From an uncultured Bacteroides sp. (lineage in GTDB: Bacteria; Bacteroidota; Bacteroidia; Bacteroidales; Bacteroidaceae): a DNA stretch of 37,125 bases. Below, in pieces: positions 25,117 to 34,071 of the stretch. The position numbers were made by a program, and so were the translations under genes. Position 1 is the first letter of the stretch. Every line of letters begins with the position of its first letter. The DNA lies in assembly GCA_947074205.1 (NCBI GenBank), contig CAMTOQ010000031.1, positions 1 to 37,125 on the forward strand, read 5' to 3'. The notes under the pieces are model-generated. The model ran no database searches. It saw only the letters and a list, made by a program, of their open reading frames with translations, and was not told where the DNA came from.

Positions 25117-25140
25117 TTTGTTTTGAAATATTGCTTCTGT

Positions 25141-25608
25141 TTATTTCAGAAGAAACTCTTCTATGATTTTCTCGTAGGTAGCTTTATCGGCTGCACCACG
25201 CAATATTTGAGGCTCACCCTCCATAGGAATAAATACAAATAATGGTATGCTAGATGCATTGAACAGCGAGGCCAACTCTTTGTTATGGTCTACATTTACT
25301 TTATAGATTACTATCTTACCTGCATACTCGCTAGCTAGCTCCTTCATGATGGGCATTGTAACACGGCAAGGTGCACACCAATCTGCATAAAAATCGATGA
25401 TTGCAGGTTTATTGCCAAGATATTTCCACTCCTTGTTCTTTTCGTAGTCAAACACATCTTTGATGAACATTGCTTTGTCCATTTGTACCACTTCAGATTT
25501 CTCTTTATCCTGTTGAGTGATCTCACCACCAGGTAAGTGCGCAGAAAGTGGCAATGTGATAAACAGTGCAAATAGTGCAATGATTGTTGAGCTTAATACT
25601 TTTTTCAT
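25141..25608 (-). CDS. Periplasmic thioredoxin-fold protein
   Basis: The 155-residue protein has a signal peptide (hydrophobic IIALFALFITLPLSA, cleavage near residue 23) and a thioredoxin domain with active site WCAPC at 77-81 and the cis-Pro loop SSIPLFVFI. It should act as an exported thiol-disulfide oxidoreductase in the periplasm. It follows the cytosolic thioredoxin gene on the same strand after 136 bp. An 8-bp inverted repeat in that gap suggests a separate leader or promoter; TATCTTTA there is one base off the -7 consensus. Confidence 0.87.
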   Translation of the reverse strand: MKKVLSSTIIALFALFITLPLSAHLPGGEITQQDKEKSEVVQMDKAMFIKDVFDYEKNKEWKYLGNKPAIIDFYADWCAPCRVTMPIMKELASEYAGKIVIYKVNVDHNKELASLFNASSIPLFVFIPMEGEPQILRGAADKATYEKIIEEFLLK

Positions 25609-25641
25609 ATTATCGTTTCTTAGTTAATACTAATTGCTATG

Positions 25642-25669
25642 CATCTATGTATTTTTACTGCCATAGATG
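25642..25669. repeat. 8-bp inverted repeat between the thioredoxin genes
   Basis: CATCTATG (25642-25649) and CATAGATG (25662-25669) are perfect reverse complements with a 12-nt loop, in the leader of the exported thioredoxin gene. The role is unknown. Confidence 0.4.
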
Positions 25670-25744
25670 AGGTTTTAAAGATAGAAAAAATCTTTTTTGC
25701 TACACAGCTATTGCATCTAAAACAAAGAGTTTAAGGTAAAATAG

Positions 25745-26041
25745 TTAAATGTGGCGGTTCAAAATCTCCATTAAGCTATCTGCTGGCATCATTCCCGATT
25801 GTCTCCACAATATTTCGCCATTCTTGAAAATGATTAAAGTAGGTACCGACTGTATGCCATACTGGCGAGCCAATGGTTCATACTTATCGATATCAATCTT
25901 TATGATACGAGCTTTATCGCCTATTTGCGATTTTACATCTTCTAATATAGGTTTCATGGCCTTGCAAGGGCCACACCATTCGGCAAAGAAGTCTACTAAA
26001 ACTGGGGTCGATGATTGAATCACTTCGCTAAACTTTTCCAT
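25745..26041 (-). CDS. trxA: Thioredoxin
   Basis: This is a 98-residue cytosolic thioredoxin with the canonical WCGPC active site at residues 22-26, preceded by PVLVDFFAE. The [23 protein letters not shown] stretch carries the cis-proline. An in-frame ATG eight codons upstream (26065) would add MIIIKKYC, but the ATG at 26041 gives the length and N-terminus usual for Bacteroides thioredoxins. It lies upstream of the exported thioredoxin-fold gene. Confidence 0.9.
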   Translation of the reverse strand: MEKFSEVIQSSTPVLVDFFAEWCGPCKAMKPILEDVKSQIGDKARIIKIDIDKYEPLARQYGIQSVPTLIIFKNGEILWRQSGMMPADSLMEILNRHI

Positions 26042-26212
26042 ACAATATTTTTTTATAATGATCACTGATACGATTGGCTATTCTGCTATATTGGCAGTAC
26101 TGACTAAACACCATCTCACCCCAATTTGTTCACACTATTGTCATTGCTAGTTCACATATCCGAATTAAATAAATCCTTATTTTACTGCACGTTAAAACAA
26201 TGCAACAACGTA

Positions 26213-26227
26213 ATTGTTATAAACAAT
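26213..26227. promoter_or_regulatory. Small palindrome before the glycosyltransferase gene
   Basis: ATTGTT-ATA-AACAAT is a perfect 6-3-6 inverted repeat ending 15 bases before the ATG at 26243. It may be an operator or chance in AT-rich sequence. Confidence 0.25.
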
Positions 26228-26242
26228 AAACAGGATAACAAG

Positions 26243-27367
26243 ATGAAATTTTTATTTATAGTTCAAGGAGAAGGAAGAGGGCACCTCACACAAGCCTTAG
26301 CGCTTGAGGAGATGTTGTCCAGCAATGGGCATCAGGTGGTAGAGGTGCTAGTGGGTAGAAGTACTACTCGCCGGTTGCCGGGTTTCTTTAATCGCAACAT
26401 TCAGGCACCTGTCAAACGTTTCATCAGCCCTTATCATCCCTATGTGGAAGAAGAAATAAAGAATCAACAAGGAGTTGATTTTTTAGATAATCTATGGCTC
26501 ATTCCGGAGTACTATCGTAGTATGCGCTATATATACCGTAGAATAGAAGCTAGTGGAGCCGATGCAGTTATCAATTTCTATGAGCTATTGACTGGCTTGA
26601 CTTATGCTTTATTCCGTCCAACCATTCCTTATGTTTGTGTGGGCCACCAATACTTATTTCTACACTCTGCCTTTAAAGCACCGGATTGTAGCAATATAGA
26701 TCAGTTTATATTAAATCTATATACCAGATGCACTAGTCTACGTTCAGCTAAGCGTTTGGCACTGTCGTTTGTAGAAATGCCTACCGATGAAGCTGAAAAT
26801 ATAATGGTAATTCCGCCTTTGTTGCGAAGAGATGTTACATCAATGATACCCGAAGAGGGCGATTATATTCAGGGTTATTTGCTTTTCAACCGTTTTGCCA
26901 GCCAAGTAGAGGCTTTCCATAATCGTCATCCTGATGTGTCTCTTCATTTCTTCTGGGACAATATAGATGCCGACGATGTCAAGATAGTAGATCAGCAGTT
27001 GAATTATCATCAAATAGATGATTTGAAGTTTATGGATATGATGGCTAAGTGTAAAGGCTTTGCCACAACAGCAGGATTTGAATCGATATGCGAAGCTATG
27101 TATTTGGGAAAACCTGTGCAGATGATACCTACGCACATTGAGCAACAATTTAATGCTGCTGACGCGTCTCGATCGGGTGCGGGTATCGTGTCTGACCAAT
27201 TCGAAATAGAGCATTTATTAGACTTCGCCGATACCTATCAAACCAATCAAGAGTTTATCTACTGGGTGAAAAGCTGCGAGCGACTTATTCTAGAAAAAAT
27301 AGAGGATACAGTGCGCTGGAATGCTCGTTCAGATTTTCAAGAAATATCGGATTGCATTACAGCCTAA
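26243..27367 (+). CDS. GT-B fold glycosyltransferase family protein (MurG-like)
   Basis: The 374-residue protein has the N-terminal glycine-rich loop GEGRGHLTQALALEEML (about 9-25) typical of GT-B enzymes related to MurG. The C-terminal nucleotide-sugar motif is FATTAGFESICEAMYLGKPV followed by HIEQQFNAADASRSGAG. Donor and acceptor are not evident. The ATG at 26243 starts directly at MKFLFIVQGEG; a longer frame from 26126 adds 39 unsupported residues. It stands alone, closed by a bidirectional terminator. Confidence 0.8.
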   Translation: MKFLFIVQGEGRGHLTQALALEEMLSSNGHQVVEVLVGRSTTRRLPGFFNRNIQAPVKRFISPYHPYVEEEIKNQQGVDFLDNLWLIPEYYRSMRYIYRRIEASGADAVINFYELLTGLTYALFRPTIPYVCVGHQYLFLHSAFKAPDCSNIDQFILNLYTRCTSLRSAKRLALSFVEMPTDEAENIMVIPPLLRRDVTSMIPEEGDYIQGYLLFNRFASQVEAFHNRHPDVSLHFFWDNIDADDVKIVDQQLNYHQIDDLKFMDMMAKCKGFATTAGFESICEAMYLGKPVQMIPTHIEQQFNAADASRSGAGIVSDQFEIEHLLDFADTYQTNQEFIYWVKSCERLILEKIEDTVRWNARSDFQEISDCITA

Positions 27368-27376
27368 GACAATAAA

Positions 27377-27415
27377 AAAAGTCTGCAAGACATTTCAAAC
27401 TTGCAGACTTTTGTT
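27377..27415. terminator. Bidirectional terminator between glycosyltransferase and dpp11
   Basis: AAAAGTCTGCAAG (27377-27389) pairs perfectly with 27400-27412. A-rich and T-rich flanks suit both convergent genes. Confidence 0.85.
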
Positions 27416-27433
27416 TATTATATGGGGTATAGA

Positions 27434-29602
27434 TTACTCTACGATATCCATCTCTTCGATAAGATGAGATGCACCCGCAAATTTGTCGATGATGAACAAT
27501 GTGTAGCGAATATCTACACAAGCTGCGCGTTGCGACGATGGGCGGAAGGCGATATCACCTGTTAAGCCTTCGTAGTTGCGGTCGAAGCCGGTACCAATCA
27601 ACTCACCTTTACTATTGAACACAGGACTACCCGAGTTTCCACCGGTATTGTCTGTGTTGATGATAAAGCAAACCGGCATCTTGCCATTTTCCATAGCGTA
27701 GTTGCCAAAGTCTTTGTTGAGGTAAAGCTCTTTCAACTTGGCTGGAACTACAAACTCCCAATTAGTAGGATCTTCCTTCTGCATTACTCCATCAAGAGTA
27801 GTGTAGTGAGCGTAAGTCACTCCATCTGCAGGTTTGTAAGGAAGTACTTGCCCATAAGTCAAACGCAATGTAGAGTTAGCATCAGGGTAGATAGGCTGAC
27901 CATTATCTAGCTTTAGATTCATCATCCCATTGACCCAAACTTTATGTGCTGCATCATAGTTCTTGTTAGCCTCTTGCATGGCCATTGCAGTTTTAGCAAG
28001 TCCACCAAGAACAGAGTGTTTGAAAAGAATCATCCAATCTTTTTCCAATTGGTTCAGATTAGGACGTTTCATAAACTTATCGAAGTTTTTGCGGCTCCCG
28101 AAGATTGAATTGGCAAACATCGACTCGACGAACCCATCGCTATTACCTTTGAAACGTGTATTGATTACATCGAATATAGTAATACGCTCACCTTCAGGAA
28201 TGTATTCCATATAAGTCTTCAGCATCTCTTTACCTACTTTTTTCTCCACTTCAAGGTAAGGTACGCTATTGAAATAGGCATCACCTTCTACCTGTAGTTT
28301 TTCCAAGGCAGCATCTATATTCTCTCGGTTTTTAGATTTCAAAGCTGCTTCTAGCTCATTGATACTAGCTACGGGAATCTTCATAAAGTCTAGCGCTGTC
28401 ACCAAAGCTTCGCTTATGGCTTGTTGGTGATACATAGGTTGACGACGCTGTGCAACAATACCTCTAATTTGGTCGAATGCTTGCTGATATGAGTTATCGC
28501 CTAGTTCACGACCTTTTGCAAGCAATTGCTCTTGCTGATTGCGTTTGGTATCTAGTACGTTCAGTTTTACCAATCCTTCGTTCATGCCAATAGCATTCTT
28601 CCAGTAGTTAGCCGATGAGGCATATTTGCTGGCATAGTGAATACGCACAGCAGGATCGGCAAGCATCTCGCTCATCAATATCTCTTGGCGTTTACCGCGT
28701 ACATTGTCGCGCATAAAGTTGACAGTTTGCATACGCTCTTCCACCTCGTCAGAAATCATATAGCGCCAGTTACGTCCTGGGAAACCCATAACGAAAGCAA
28801 AATCGCCTTCTTGAATACCTTTAGGGTTGATTTTAATATGCTTCTTTACCTTTAAAGGAACGTTATCTTCCGAGTAATTAGCAGCCTTACCATCCTTATC
28901 ACCGTAGATGCGGAATAAAGAGAAGTCTCCTGTTTGGCGAGGCCACATCCAGTTGTCAGTATCGGCACCAAATTTACCAATTGACGAAGGAGGTGCACCC
29001 ACCATGCGAATATCGTTGTATACTGTTTTTACAAACATATAATAGCGATTTCCACCATAGAAAGCTTTCAACTCGAGTTGAGTAAAAGGACCTACTTCGA
29101 TTCCTTTTTCTGCTGCAAGTCTTTCGGCTACCTTCTCCAGATAGTTTGGTGAAAGATAGTTAGTGCCGTTAGGGTCTTCATCCTTAGCTAGCTGTTCCAC
29201 CACATACGGAGTTACATCATAGATGCTGTCGATAAAAGTAACGTATAGACCTTCACAAGGAAGCTCCTCGCTACGGTTCATAGCCCAGAATCCATCAGTA
29301 AGGTAGTCGTTTTTCACGCTACTGTGCTTCTGAATTGCTCCATAACCACAGTGATGATTGGTCAACAATAGACCCTCGGACGAAATAATCTCCGCTGTAC
29401 AGCCACCACGGAAATGAACCACAGCATCCTTCAATGAGATGCCATTGGCACTATACACATCTTCGATGGGTATCTCTAATCCCATCTCGCGCATCACGGC
29501 AGCATTCTGTTCGTGTAGGTCGGTAAGCATCCACATCCCTTCGTCGGCACGTGCGGCCAACGAAGCGATAGTTAGTAGAGTTAATATAATTCCTTTTCTC
29601 AT
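27434..29602 (-). CDS. dpp11: S46 dipeptidyl-peptidase, Asp/Glu-specific (Dpp11-like)
   Basis: The 722-residue periplasmic serine peptidase of family S46 releases dipeptides from peptide N-termini. The signal peptide ends near [10 protein letters not shown]. The triad is visible as TNHHCGYG (His), [12 protein letters not shown] (Asp) and GGNSGSPV (Ser657). Eighteen residues after the Ser is Arg675, equivalent to Arg673 of P. gingivalis DPP11, which selects Asp/Glu at P1. The gene overlaps upstream dpp7 by ATGA, so the pair is translationally coupled. Confidence 0.88.
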   Translation of the reverse strand: MRKGIILTLLTIASLAARADEGMWMLTDLHEQNAAVMREMGLEIPIEDVYSANGISLKDAVVHFRGGCTAEIISSEGLLLTNHHCGYGAIQKHSSVKNDYLTDGFWAMNRSEELPCEGLYVTFIDSIYDVTPYVVEQLAKDEDPNGTNYLSPNYLEKVAERLAAEKGIEVGPFTQLELKAFYGGNRYYMFVKTVYNDIRMVGAPPSSIGKFGADTDNWMWPRQTGDFSLFRIYGDKDGKAANYSEDNVPLKVKKHIKINPKGIQEGDFAFVMGFPGRNWRYMISDEVEERMQTVNFMRDNVRGKRQEILMSEMLADPAVRIHYASKYASSANYWKNAIGMNEGLVKLNVLDTKRNQQEQLLAKGRELGDNSYQQAFDQIRGIVAQRRQPMYHQQAISEALVTALDFMKIPVASINELEAALKSKNRENIDAALEKLQVEGDAYFNSVPYLEVEKKVGKEMLKTYMEYIPEGERITIFDVINTRFKGNSDGFVESMFANSIFGSRKNFDKFMKRPNLNQLEKDWMILFKHSVLGGLAKTAMAMQEANKNYDAAHKVWVNGMMNLKLDNGQPIYPDANSTLRLTYGQVLPYKPADGVTYAHYTTLDGVMQKEDPTNWEFVVPAKLKELYLNKDFGNYAMENGKMPVCFIINTDNTGGNSGSPVFNSKGELIGTGFDRNYEGLTGDIAFRPSSQRAACVDIRYTLFIIDKFAGASHLIEEMDIVE

Positions 29603-31764
29603 TCTACGATAGTCATTTCTTCGATCAAGTGGCCGCAGTTGCCAAGCTTGTCAAGGATGAAAAGAACGTAACGAATATCAAGGTTGATACAACGTTGCAA
29701 ATCGTTATCGAAGTTGATGTCACCGCTCAATGATTCCCAGTTGCCATCAAACGCACAGCCAATCAACTCGCCTTTGCTGTTCAATACAGGGCTACCCGAG
29801 TTACCGCCGGTGATGTCGTTTGTCGATAGGAAGCAAACAGGCATTTCACCGTTTGGCATAGCATAGTTGCCAAAGTCCTTGTTTAGAATCAACTCTTTCA
29901 ACTTAGTTGGTACATGGAACTCACGGTTGTTAGGATCTTCTTTTTCGATGATTCCATCGGTAGTAGTATAGTAATTGTAGTACACACCATCGCGTGGGCT
30001 ATAAGGCTTTACTGTACCGTAAGTCATACGCAAAGTGAAGTTAGCATCTGGGTAAGAGGGAGTAGGAGATTTCATCTCGCCCAAACCACGAATGTAAGTC
30101 TTGTGAAGTGTCAATAGTTGCTCGTTAGCCAAGGCAAGGCTGCTCTGTAGAGCTACTAACTTCTCGAACTTATTGCGCGAATAAACGGTCAATAAATCTT
30201 TGTCGATAGCTTTCACAGTAGGCTTCTTGATAAACTTGTCAAAGTTGGCTTGATTAGACATGATAGAGTTATCATACATATCATCAATAAAACGGTTGTA
30301 GTCGCCTTTGTACTCAGTGTCAATGATGTTGTAGAAAGCAGGACGTTGATCGGCAGGAACAAGATTAGCATAAAGTGGGAAGAGAGCTTTAGCCACTTTG
30401 CGATCTACTTCGTGATCGTAATCTTTGTTGTGAATACGGCTGTAGATTTTCTTTAGCAAATCAATGTTAGCGTTTACTGCAGAATCATTCTTGTTGCTAA
30501 GGGCTTCTTTCAACTGTCCCATCACTTCGTAAGATACACCAAATTCAATAGCAGCAAAGAACGTTTCGGTAAGCATAGACAGCTGATATCTAAGTGGGGC
30601 AGTGATGCCTACAGCGTCATCAATCTCTTTCACTACAGTTTGATAGGCAGCATTGTTTTGGGCTAGAGCATAAGCAGCAAAGTTCTTTTCTAGTTCGGCC
30701 TTAGTTCCCAATACATCATTGTCAACAATTGCTTTGTTCATACCGATAGAGTTCTTCCAATAGTTAGAAGATCCAGCATATTTGTTAGCATATTGGATAC
30801 GTGTTTTATCACTAGCATCCATTGCTTCTTTCAACACTGCAAGACGAGCTGTACGAACATCGATTCGTGGATTGTTGATAGAGTTCATACGCTCTAACAC
30901 TTCCGATTGAGTAAGATAGCGGCTAGTGCTTCCTGGGAATCCCATTACCATAGCATAGTCGCCCTCTTCAACACCTTTCAAAGAAATAGGCAAGTGTTTA
31001 GGAGTTTGAAGGGGTGTGTTATCAGCGCTATAAGAAGCTGGGTTGCCATCAGCATCAGCATATACGCGGAAGATAGAGAAGTCGCCAGTGTGACGTGGCC
31101 ACATCCAGTTGTCTGTTTCACCACCAAATTTACCTACTGATGAGGGAGGAGCCGCTACCATGCGTACGTCTGGGTAAACTTTCTTGTAGAACATATAGAA
31201 CTTGTTGCCGGCAAAGAAAGGCAATGCTTGTGGTACGATACCTGGTTTGCCATTCAAGTCGCTAGCAGCCAAAAGCTCTTTAGCCAAACCGTTAAGGAAA
31301 GTAGATGAGAAAGACTCTGCTTCTGTTATCTCCTTTGCTGCTACTTTAGCATTTACTAAGTCTGTAATATCTTCGATGCGCTCGATAAAAGTAAACTCAA
31401 GTCCTGGTGTTGGCAATTCTTGCTCTCTGTTGAGTGCCCAGAAGCCATCTGTCAAATAGTCGTGCTCCACTGAGCTGTGTTGTTGGATAAAACCGTAACC
31501 GCAGTGGTGGTTGGTCAAGATAAGACCTTCAGGAGAAATTATTTCACCGGTACATCCGCGGCCAAAGATACCTACAGCATCTTTTAATGATACACCGTTA
31601 GGATTGTAAAGCTCTTCTGCTTCGAGCTCCAAACCTTGTTTTTTCATCATGTCGATTGCATTTTGTTGTTGCATCATCTGCAGCAGCCACATGCCTTCGT
31701 CAGCTTTGGCTGTACCGATTACAAACACTGTTAGCATCAGTGCGAATAGTCTCAGTCTGTTCAT
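29599..31764 (-). CDS. dpp7: S46 dipeptidyl-peptidase, hydrophobic-P1 (Dpp7-like)
   Basis: The 721-residue paralogue of the following gene has a signal peptide ending near GTAKA|DEG and the same S46 triad: TNHHCGYG at about 84-91, [13 protein letters not shown], and GGNSGSPV with Ser656. The specificity position, 18 residues after the Ser, is Gly674, as in P. gingivalis DPP7, which prefers hydrophobic P1 residues. It is first in the two-gene operon; an exact -7 box lies upstream at 31865-31872. Confidence 0.88.
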   Translation of the reverse strand: MNRLRLFALMLTVFVIGTAKADEGMWLLQMMQQQNAIDMMKKQGLELEAEELYNPNGVSLKDAVGIFGRGCTGEIISPEGLILTNHHCGYGFIQQHSSVEHDYLTDGFWALNREQELPTPGLEFTFIERIEDITDLVNAKVAAKEITEAESFSSTFLNGLAKELLAASDLNGKPGIVPQALPFFAGNKFYMFYKKVYPDVRMVAAPPSSVGKFGGETDNWMWPRHTGDFSIFRVYADADGNPASYSADNTPLQTPKHLPISLKGVEEGDYAMVMGFPGSTSRYLTQSEVLERMNSINNPRIDVRTARLAVLKEAMDASDKTRIQYANKYAGSSNYWKNSIGMNKAIVDNDVLGTKAELEKNFAAYALAQNNAAYQTVVKEIDDAVGITAPLRYQLSMLTETFFAAIEFGVSYEVMGQLKEALSNKNDSAVNANIDLLKKIYSRIHNKDYDHEVDRKVAKALFPLYANLVPADQRPAFYNIIDTEYKGDYNRFIDDMYDNSIMSNQANFDKFIKKPTVKAIDKDLLTVYSRNKFEKLVALQSSLALANEQLLTLHKTYIRGLGEMKSPTPSYPDANFTLRMTYGTVKPYSPRDGVYYNYYTTTDGIIEKEDPNNREFHVPTKLKELILNKDFGNYAMPNGEMPVCFLSTNDITGGNSGSPVLNSKGELIGCAFDGNWESLSGDINFDNDLQRCINLDIRYVLFILDKLGNCGHLIEEMTIVE

Positions 31765-31864
31765 AAATCTAATATTTGATATTTAAATGATTGTTTTTCT
31801 TACTTCAAGAAGGTATATGTTAAGTAATAGTTTCTTTTTGACTAATATTATCAAAACCAAATCG

Positions 31865-31872
31865 CAAAGTTA
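31865..31872 (-). promoter_or_regulatory. -7 box for dpp7-dpp11
   Basis: The minus strand reads TAACTTTG, an exact TAnnTTTG match, about 100 bases upstream of the dpp7 start. That implies a leader of roughly 90 nt. Confidence 0.5.
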
Positions 31873-31979
31873 ATTATTATGGTTGATAACTATTCTCAAA
31901 AACGTAATGTTTATAAGCTCTATTCTAGAAAAGAACTATTAGAATCTTTAAATAGTGATAAAATGCTTCTACGAAATAG

Positions 31980-31997
31980 CAAACATTTGTATGTTTG
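31980..31997 (+). promoter_or_regulatory. -7 box with overlapping palindrome upstream of the DUF4369-like gene
   Basis: TATGTTTG (31990-31997) matches TAnnTTTG. It forms the right half of a 6-6-6 inverted repeat, CAAACA (31980-31985) with TGTTTG (31992-31997), a possible operator over the promoter. Confidence 0.45.
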
Positions 31998-32026
31998 TAG
32001 TAAATCAAACATAATAATTAATTCCT

Positions 32027-32755
32027 GTGAATAAGCCATTGCTACTTTTATTATGTGTGCTTCTAGCTTCGTGCACACGCTCTTATAAAATATGTGGTCA
32101 TTCTTCTTATAGTAAAATGGATGGTTATGTAATTCAACTCAAGACTCTTCAAGGTGGGGAATGGGTTGGATTGGATTCGGCTGAAATTGTGCATGGAGAA
32201 TTTGCAATGAATGGCCGATTGGATAGTTTGTGTATGGCAATGCTTTTTATCAAAGATACTCCTATACTACCTGTTGTTTTGGAGAAAGGACAAATTGATA
32301 TTGATATAAGCAACAATCATACCGCCGCATCGGGTACACCCTTGAACAATGCATTATATCACTTTTTTGATAAGCAGCATCGGTTGGAAGCAAAGATGAG
32401 CGAACTCGAAATAACCTATTCTAATAATACAGCTGCATATGGCGGTTCTAATATCACTCAGCAGCATCTTGATGAAAAGATGGACCTTCTGCTCCAAGAA
32501 ATGAACACTTGTGTGCATAGTTTCATATTGGAACACGCCGACAATGTTTTAGGACCTAATGTGTTTATGATGTTGTGTGGATCATTGCCATACCCTATAA
32601 TTACTCCGGAGATTCAAGTCATACTAGATGATGCACCCTGCTCCTTTAAGAAGAATTGGATGGTGGCTAAGTTTATCAAAGAAGCCGAAGAGAACAAGGT
32701 AGCTCTTGATGAGAGTGTTCATCTGTCTGCTGATGCTGAGCTTTTATATCAATAA
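32027..32755 (+). CDS. DUF4369-like lipoprotein without a thioredoxin domain
   Basis: The 242-residue protein starts with GTG at 32027 (no in-frame ATG precedes it). It has a lipoprotein signal LLLLLCVLLASC with lipidated Cys16. The N-terminal half resembles the DUF4369 domain often fused to AhpC/TSA-thioredoxin proteins in Bacteroides (ICGHSSYSKMDGYVIQLKTL; LDSAEIVHGEFAMNGRLD). The usual C-terminal thioredoxin with its CxxC is missing, so either this is a short stand-alone form or the domain was lost. The stop overlaps the convergent tolC-like gene by 7 bp. Confidence 0.72.
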   Translation: MNKPLLLLLCVLLASCTRSYKICGHSSYSKMDGYVIQLKTLQGGEWVGLDSAEIVHGEFAMNGRLDSLCMAMLFIKDTPILPVVLEKGQIDIDISNNHTAASGTPLNNALYHFFDKQHRLEAKMSELEITYSNNTAAYGGSNITQQHLDEKMDLLLQEMNTCVHSFILEHADNVLGPNVFMMLCGSLPYPIITPEIQVILDDAPCSFKKNWMVAKFIKEAEENKVALDESVHLSADAELLYQ

Positions 32756-34065
32756 ATTATCTCTCCAATATTTAGCAATAACTGATAATAATAGATTTGG
32801 TAATTAATCTGTTCTTGGAGCAATAGTAGCGAGCTGTTTATAGCATTTGTACCGCTGGTGATAAGCTCTAAGTTGGTAATGGCTCCGGCACTGTAGTTGG
32901 TTTTGGCTTGCTCATACGCTTGAGAGGCCACATCTTGTTGAATCTTCAATTGATCTACTTTGGCCCACGCCGAAACTAATGATAGGTAACTATCGGCCAC
33001 TTGAGTAGTAATCTCTTTTTTGGCCGACTCAATTGCAGTCAAGGCTCTCTCTATTTCTACTTTTCCTATAGCTTTTTGTTTATTTCGACGCCCACTTTCA
33101 TATATTGGTATATGCAGAGTTGCTCCTATTGAGTAGTTGAAACGCATTTCTCCCAATGTAGGTTCATAACCGTTTTTGAATCCCGCAGAAGCTCCTGCAC
33201 TTAAAGTAGGGTTGTAACTTCTTACCGTAGTTTCTAGATCACGTATGGCTATGGCATGGTTTTTATAGACCAGCTGCATCTCTATCCTATTTAGTAGTGC
33301 AAAGTCAATCAATTCCTTTAATGTTCGCTTTTCTTGCATATGAGGGAAAGATATTGGGAGTAAAGTTTCGTCATTGATGAGAGTATCGGCTAAAAGGCTA
33401 AGGGTTACGTACTGTTTCTCCTTTGCTGTTTTTAGTGCGATAATGGCTGTTTTAACTCCGTTGTATTCGGCATTCGTATTGAGATAATCGAAATTTGTGG
33501 CCGATCCGGAGTTTCTTTTCACCTCTGTTTGAGCCAACAAACGTTCGTAATCTATTAGCTGCCTCTCTTTGATATCAATTGATTTACGGGCATAGGCAGT
33601 CATATAATAACTGCTGATGGTTTGTAATGTCAGACTCTGCATTACTTGTTGTTGTTGCAGTAATGCAACTTCTTCTTTAATTCGAGCTGACTCTATACTC
33701 GATTTAGTCTTTCCAAAATCCCATATCAGTTGGTTGAGAGACAACCCTAGCTGTGCGTTATGGTTGGACTGGATATGTATTGTTCGCTCGTCTAAAGTCA
33801 GCTTAGAAATAGGATTCATAAATAAGTAAGATGCTACACCCGAAAGACTTGGCAAGTAGGCCGATTCCACTAATTTAGTTTGCAGGCGAGCTGTGTTGAC
33901 TGCTTCTTGTGCTTGTTGCACAGTGGGGTAGGTGGCGAGTGTCCTATTTATCGCCTCATTCAGATTAAGTGTATCTGCTGACTGTTGCGTATACACGTTT
34001 CCGTAGATGGAAAGGAGTAGACTAAGCAGTACTAATCTATGATATATTCGTTTTTTCTGTTTCAT
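32749..34065 (-). CDS. tolC: TolC-family outer membrane efflux channel
   Basis: The 438-residue protein has a signal peptide (LVLLSLLLSIYGNVYTQ) and two OEP repeats of long alpha-helical coiled segments. Typical elements are NLNEAINRTLATYPTVQQAQEAVNTA near the N-terminus, the internal repeat LIDFALLNRIEMQL and the C-terminal QAYEQAKTNYSAGAITNLEL. It forms the outer-membrane duct of the pump encoded by the two genes upstream, and starts 6 bp after emrB. Confidence 0.87.
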   Translation of the reverse strand: MKQKKRIYHRLVLLSLLLSIYGNVYTQQSADTLNLNEAINRTLATYPTVQQAQEAVNTARLQTKLVESAYLPSLSGVASYLFMNPISKLTLDERTIHIQSNHNAQLGLSLNQLIWDFGKTKSSIESARIKEEVALLQQQQVMQSLTLQTISSYYMTAYARKSIDIKERQLIDYERLLAQTEVKRNSGSATNFDYLNTNAEYNGVKTAIIALKTAKEKQYVTLSLLADTLINDETLLPISFPHMQEKRTLKELIDFALLNRIEMQLVYKNHAIAIRDLETTVRSYNPTLSAGASAGFKNGYEPTLGEMRFNYSIGATLHIPIYESGRRNKQKAIGKVEIERALTAIESAKKEITTQVADSYLSLVSAWAKVDQLKIQQDVASQAYEQAKTNYSAGAITNLELITSGTNAINSSLLLLQEQINYQIYYYQLLLNIGEIIY

Positions 34066-34071
34066 ATTCTG

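Noticed and set aside
26126..26242. 39-residue N-terminal extension of the glycosyltransferase
   Set aside because: The GT-B N-terminal strand begins exactly at the ATG at 26243, and the extension has no family character.
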